From the NCBI RefSeq assembly GCF_026342015.1, contig NZ_JAPENL010000003.1:930001-994000 (forward strand): a stretch of 64,000 nucleotides of DNA. Direction: 5' to 3'. The stretch's first letter is position 1, and every line of letters starts with the position of its first letter. The position numbers and the translations under genes are program-made. This DNA is from Micromonospora lupini. GTDB lineage: Bacteria > Actinomycetota > Actinomycetes > Mycobacteriales > Micromonosporaceae. The notes beneath the pieces are model-generated. The model saw only the letters and a list, made by a program, of their open reading frames with translations. It ran no database searches and had not been told where the DNA came from. Below, in pieces: positions 60,979 through 64,000 of this stretch.

Positions 60979-62478
60979 TCAGTGCGCGGCGCAGCCGCCG
61001 GTGGGCGCGGGTGCGACCGCCGGCGCGCCGATCGTGGGCAGACCGAGCAACACCCCGGGGGTACGCGGGGAGCGGCCCGCCTCGGCGGCGTCGCCGGCCC
61101 GGGTCCGGCGGTGCGACAGTGGCGCTCCGTCGGCGTTGAGGTGATGCGGCGCGGCGTACGTGACTGTGGTCTGCACGATGTCGCCGGGCCGGATCGACCC
61201 GGCGAAGCTGCCGGCGTCGAAGTGCACGAGCCGGCCGTCACGGGCACGGCCGGACAGCCGCCCGGTGCGCTCGTCCTTGCGGCCCTCGCCGACCGCGACC
61301 AGCACCTCGACGGCCTCCCCCACCAGGCGCTTGTTCTCCGCCCAGGAGATGTCCTCGACGCAGGCGATCAGCCGCTCGTAGCGCTCCTGCACGACCTGCT
61401 TGGGCAGCTGGCCGTCCATGGTGGCGGCGGGGGTGCCGGGGCGCTTCGAGTACTGGAAGGTGAAGGCCGAGGAGAAGCGGGACTCGCGCACCACGTCCAG
61501 GGTGCGCTGGAAGTCGGCCTCCGTCTCACCGGGGAAGCCGACGATGATGTCGGTGGTGATCGCCGCGTCCGGCATCGCCGCCCGGACCTTCTCGATGATC
61601 CCCAGGTAGCGCTCGGAGCGGTACGACCGGCGCATCGCCTTCAGCACGTCGTCGGAGCCGGACTGCAACGGCATGTGCAGCGAGTGGCAGACGTTCGGTG
61701 TCTCGGCCATCGCGGCGATCACGTCGTCGGTGAAGTCCTTCGGGTGCGGGCTGGTGAACCGGACCCGCTCCAACCCGTCGATCTCGCCGCAGGCGCGCAG
61801 CAGCTTGCCGAACGCGTACCGGTCACCGAACTCGACGCCGTAGGAGTTGACGTTCTGCCCGAGCAGGGTCACCTCCAACACGCCCTCGTCGACCAGGGCG
61901 CGCACCTCGGAGAGGATGTCGCCGGGACGGCGGTCCTTCTCCTTGCCGCGCAGAGAGGGCACGATGCAGAACGTGCAGGTGTTGTTGCAGCCCACCGAGA
62001 TCGAGACCCAGCCGGCGTACGTGGACTCGCGGCGGGTCGGCAGCGTGGACGGGAAGACGTCGAGCGACTCCAGGATCTCCACCTCGGCGGCGGCGTTGTG
62101 CCGGGCGCGTTCCAGCAGCACCGGCAGCGCGCCGATGTTGTGCGTGCCGAAGACCACGTCCACCCAGGGCGCCCTGCGCACGATCTCGCCGCGGTCCTTC
62201 TGCGCCAGGCAACCGCCGACGGCGATCTGCATCCCCGGATGCTTGTCCTTCACGGGGCGCAGATGACCGAGGTTGCCGTAGAGGCGGTTGTCGGCGTTCT
62301 CCCGCACCGCACAGGTGTTGAAGACGACGATGTCCGGGGTGTCGTCGGCTTGGGGCGCACGCACGTAACCGGCCTGTTCGAGCAGGCCGGAGATGCGCTC
62401 GGAGTCGTGCACGTTCATCTGGCAGCCATAGGTGCGCACCTGGTAGGTGCGCGGGCTGCCCGCCGCTGCGGTAGTCAT
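60979..62478 (-). CDS. miaB: tRNA-2-methylthio-N6-dimethylallyladenosine synthase
   Basis: Radical-SAM methylthiotransferase that adds CH3S to i6A37 after MiaA. 499 aa. Three N-terminal cluster cysteines (TYGCQMN, FNTCAVREN, VGGCLAQ). The radical-SAM CxxxCxxC is GCNNTCTFCIVP. A TRAM-like domain lies near residues 375-445. The C-terminal 50 residues are a variable Pro/Ala/Arg extension. ATG at 62478. Divergent from a DUF2277 gene, 56 bp apart. Confidence 0.96.
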   Translation of the reverse strand: MTTAAAGSPRTYQVRTYGCQMNVHDSERISGLLEQAGYVRAPQADDTPDIVVFNTCAVRENADNRLYGNLGHLRPVKDKHPGMQIAVGGCLAQKDRGEIVRRAPWVDVVFGTHNIGALPVLLERARHNAAAEVEILESLDVFPSTLPTRRESTYAGWVSISVGCNNTCTFCIVPSLRGKEKDRRPGDILSEVRALVDEGVLEVTLLGQNVNSYGVEFGDRYAFGKLLRACGEIDGLERVRFTSPHPKDFTDDVIAAMAETPNVCHSLHMPLQSGSDDVLKAMRRSYRSERYLGIIEKVRAAMPDAAITTDIIVGFPGETEADFQRTLDVVRESRFSSAFTFQYSKRPGTPAATMDGQLPKQVVQERYERLIACVEDISWAENKRLVGEAVEVLVAVGEGRKDERTGRLSGRARDGRLVHFDAGSFAGSIRPGDIVQTTVTYAAPHHLNADGAPLSHRRTRAGDAAEAGRSPRTPGVLLGLPTIGAPAVAPAPTGGCAAH

Positions 62479-62534
62479 GACCAGGACAGCGTATCCGGGT
62501 CGGCCGGATCGCCCCGACCCGAGGAGCACCAGAC

Positions 62535-62819
62535 ATGTGCCGAAGCATCAAGACGTTGCGGGAGCCGTTCACCCCGCAGGTGACCGACGCGGACATCGAG
62601 GCGGCGGCGTTGCAGTACGTCCGGAAGATCTCAGGCTTCCGGGCGCCCGCGGCGCACAACGCCGCCGCGTTCGAGGCCGCGGTGGCCGCCGTGACGGAGG
62701 CCACCCGCACCCTGCTCGACCAGCTGGTCGTGCGGGGTGGCGGGCCGGGCTCGGCCGCCGCGGGTCAGGCCGCGGCGAGCACCGGCGCGACGGTGTCGGG
62801 CGCCCAGCGCGAGCGGTGA
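62535..62819 (+). CDS. DUF2277 small protein
   Basis: A 94-aa protein; MCRSIKTLREPFTPQVTD and VRKISGFRAPAAHN are the family's conserved segments. The C-terminal 25 residues are low-complexity. Function unknown. ATG at 62535 with GAGGAGC upstream. Its 3' end overlaps the convergent neighbour by 55 bp. Confidence 0.88.
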   Translation: MCRSIKTLREPFTPQVTDADIEAAALQYVRKISGFRAPAAHNAAAFEAAVAAVTEATRTLLDQLVVRGGGPGSAAAGQAAASTGATVSGAQRER

Positions 62820-63244
62820 CACTGCGACCAGCCCCGGCAGCCCGGATCACCAAGCGTGCAGAGCCGCTGCCGGCTGAGCACCTCGCCGTCGTCGGTGTCC
62901 CGGACGTCGAAGTGCACCGGGCGGACCGTCCCGTCCGGTGCGACGAGCAGGTGCCGGCCGGCGTCGAGCGTGTCGTCGCGCAGCAGGCAGTTGCGGCCCA
63001 GCAGCCGGGCCAGCGCGGCGATGCTGGCGTGCTCGGAGAGCCGTTCGGGCACCCCGTAGCAGTCGACCACGGTCGAGAACTCGCCCGGCGCCTGCCAGAC
63101 GTCACACACCACCGCGTACGCCGGCAGTCGGGCCGGGTCCGCCACCGCCAGCGGCATCACCACTCGGCCGAGCGCCTCGGCCAGCGCCGGGTAGACCTCC
63201 ACGGGTCGTACCCGATCGATTCTCCAGTTCCACAGCTCGGTCAT
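62765..63244 (-). CDS. conserved hypothetical protein
   Basis: A 159-aa soluble protein, TELWNWRIDRVRPVEVYPAL at the N-terminus, with beta-rich middle (VRPVHFDVRDTDDGEVL) and three Cys/His toward the C-terminus (CTLGDPGCRGWSQCHRSR). I do not recognise it. ATG at 63244. It overlaps the DUF2277 gene tail by 55 bp, so one of the two ends may be shorter in reality. Confidence 0.7.
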   Translation of the reverse strand: MTELWNWRIDRVRPVEVYPALAEALGRVVMPLAVADPARLPAYAVVCDVWQAPGEFSTVVDCYGVPERLSEHASIAALARLLGRNCLLRDDTLDAGRHLLVAPDGTVRPVHFDVRDTDDGEVLSRQRLCTLGDPGCRGWSQCHRSRWAPDTVAPVLAAA

Positions 63245-63468
63245 TCGGCCTCCTCGCTGCGTTCGTCCCACCGGCCTCCGGATCGGGCCTTACTGACGAT
63301 GGTGGGGGGCATTTGACCTCAGCCGGGGGCAAGTTACCGGTCTGTGACCATTCCGGGCAAAATTTCCCTGAGCGGCATTGCTCGGAGTAGCGGGAAGGTG
63401 ACAGTTTATCGGGTATCGTGCGTCGTTCGCGTCATCGGGGGCCGCGTGTCACCGCGCCGTCGTGTCCG

Positions 63469-64000
63469 TCAGCGCAGCACCACCATGTGCTCCCCGCGGG
63501 GCAGCAGCTCGCCCACCACGGGCGCGCCCGGCAGCTCACCGGCGACCAGCAGACCGCCGGAGGTCTGCGCGTCGGCCAACAGCAACCGCTCATCCTCGTC
63601 CGCCGCGCCGAAATCCGTCCACTGGGTGACCCACTCCAGGTTGCGACGGCTGCCGCCGCTGACGTACCCGTCGCGCAGCGCCTCCCGCGCGCCGGCCAGG
63701 TACGGCACGCGGGCGGTGTCGATGGCCACCGTGAGTCGGCTGGCACGGGCCAGCTTCGAGGCGTGCCCGAGCAGGCCGAAGCCTGTCACGTCGGTGCCGC
63801 AGCGGATACCGGCGGCGACCGCCGCCCGCGCGGCGTCCCGGTTGAGAGCGCTCATCGTGGCGACCGCCTCCGGGAAGCTCTCGCCGGTGGCCTTGTGCCG
63901 GGTGTTGAGCACGCCCACGCCGAGCGGCTTGGTCAGCGACAGCGGCACCCCGGCCCGACCGGCGTCCAGAGTGATCAGCTCCTCCGGGCGCACGGTGCCG
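63469..64000 (-). CDS. selD: selenide, water dikinase, partial (5' end outside window)
   Basis: Makes selenophosphate from selenide and ATP for selenocysteine and selenouridine. The visible 177 codons are the C-terminal AIRS domain: LTKPLGVGVLNTRHKATGE, CGTDVTGFGLLGHASKL and LLADAQTSGGLLVAGELPG. The N-terminal half with the catalytic Cys/Sec is beyond the window edge. Presence implies a selenoprotein pathway elsewhere in the genome. Confidence 0.95.
   Translation of the reverse strand, partial: GTVRPEELITLDAGRAGVPLSLTKPLGVGVLNTRHKATGESFPEAVATMSALNRDAARAAVAAGIRCGTDVTGFGLLGHASKLARASRLTVAIDTARVPYLAGAREALRDGYVSGGSRRNLEWVTQWTDFGAADEDERLLLADAQTSGGLLVAGELPGAPVVGELLPRGEHMVVLR

Noticed and set aside
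63245..63468. tRNA-Sec gene next to selD
   Set aside because: No acceptor/T-arm pattern or terminal CCA-compatible cloverleaf could be drawn; left unannotated.

Overview
The window is high-G+C actinobacterial chromosome. The codon bias, frequent GTG starts, many actinobacterial DUF families, CBM2-tagged plant-polysaccharide enzymes and B12-dependent ribonucleotide reductase suggest Micromonosporaceae, most likely Micromonospora; the genus is an inference. Much of the backbone follows the gene order I know from Mycobacterium tuberculosis Rv2690c-Rv2733c: APC permease, two TrkA proteins, dut, a LytR_C protein, suhB, sigA, sigB, ideR, nrdR, lexA, hflX, dapF, miaA, DUF349 protein, miaB. The differences from that order are where accessory DNA sits.

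Layout. 1-8.5 kb: APC permease (cut by the window edge), TrkA pair, DUF3159/OB-fold/DUF3710/dut cluster, small conserved proteins, suhB. 8.7-13.9 kb: sigA, a DEAD/DEAH helicase, TRIC channel, DUF3039. 13.9-19.7 kb: pseudouridine catabolism pair (psuG and a PfkB kinase), a BrnT/RHH-like toxin-antitoxin pair, base-excision repair protein, methyltransferase, a pentapeptide-repeat ORF and dtd. 19.8-33.2 kb: Spo0M-like protein, sigB, protein acetyltransferase plus AcuC deacetylase, sulfurtransferase, ideR, lipoprotein, MFS exporter, MerR regulator and others. 33.4-43 kb: folD under a ZTP riboswitch, followed by an 8.2-kb island. 43-55.5 kb: nrdJ, nrdR, lexA, a secreted propeller-like protein, hflX, malic enzyme, dapF, miaA. 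55.6-64 kb: DUF349 protein, a repeat hotspot, two secreted CBM2 carbohydrate enzymes, miaB, small proteins and selD (cut by the window edge).

The main discovery is the island at 34401-42578. It is flanked by two 390-bp copies of the 3' part of folD (34011-34400 and 42579-42968, 5 mismatches). The left copy completes an intact folD. The right copy is an orphan fragment still attached to the original folD/nrdJ convergent terminator. This is what integration of a circular molecule carrying the folD 3' end would leave. I see no integrase. The island carries a Shedu-like (DUF4263) nuclease and, facing it, a three-gene operon: a 231-aa accessory protein, a 661-aa Rad50/SMC-like ATPase with a zinc-hook-like CxxC pair and an atypical Walker A, and a 717-aa protein with a C-terminal PD-(D/E)XK-like nuclease motif. 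The operon looks like an ABC-three-component-type conflict system. I know no name for this exact combination.

Other unexplained structure: at least five long, nearly perfect intergenic inverted repeats (two share one core sequence), and three arrays of short tandem repeats. No rRNA, tRNA, CRISPR array or IS element was recognised.
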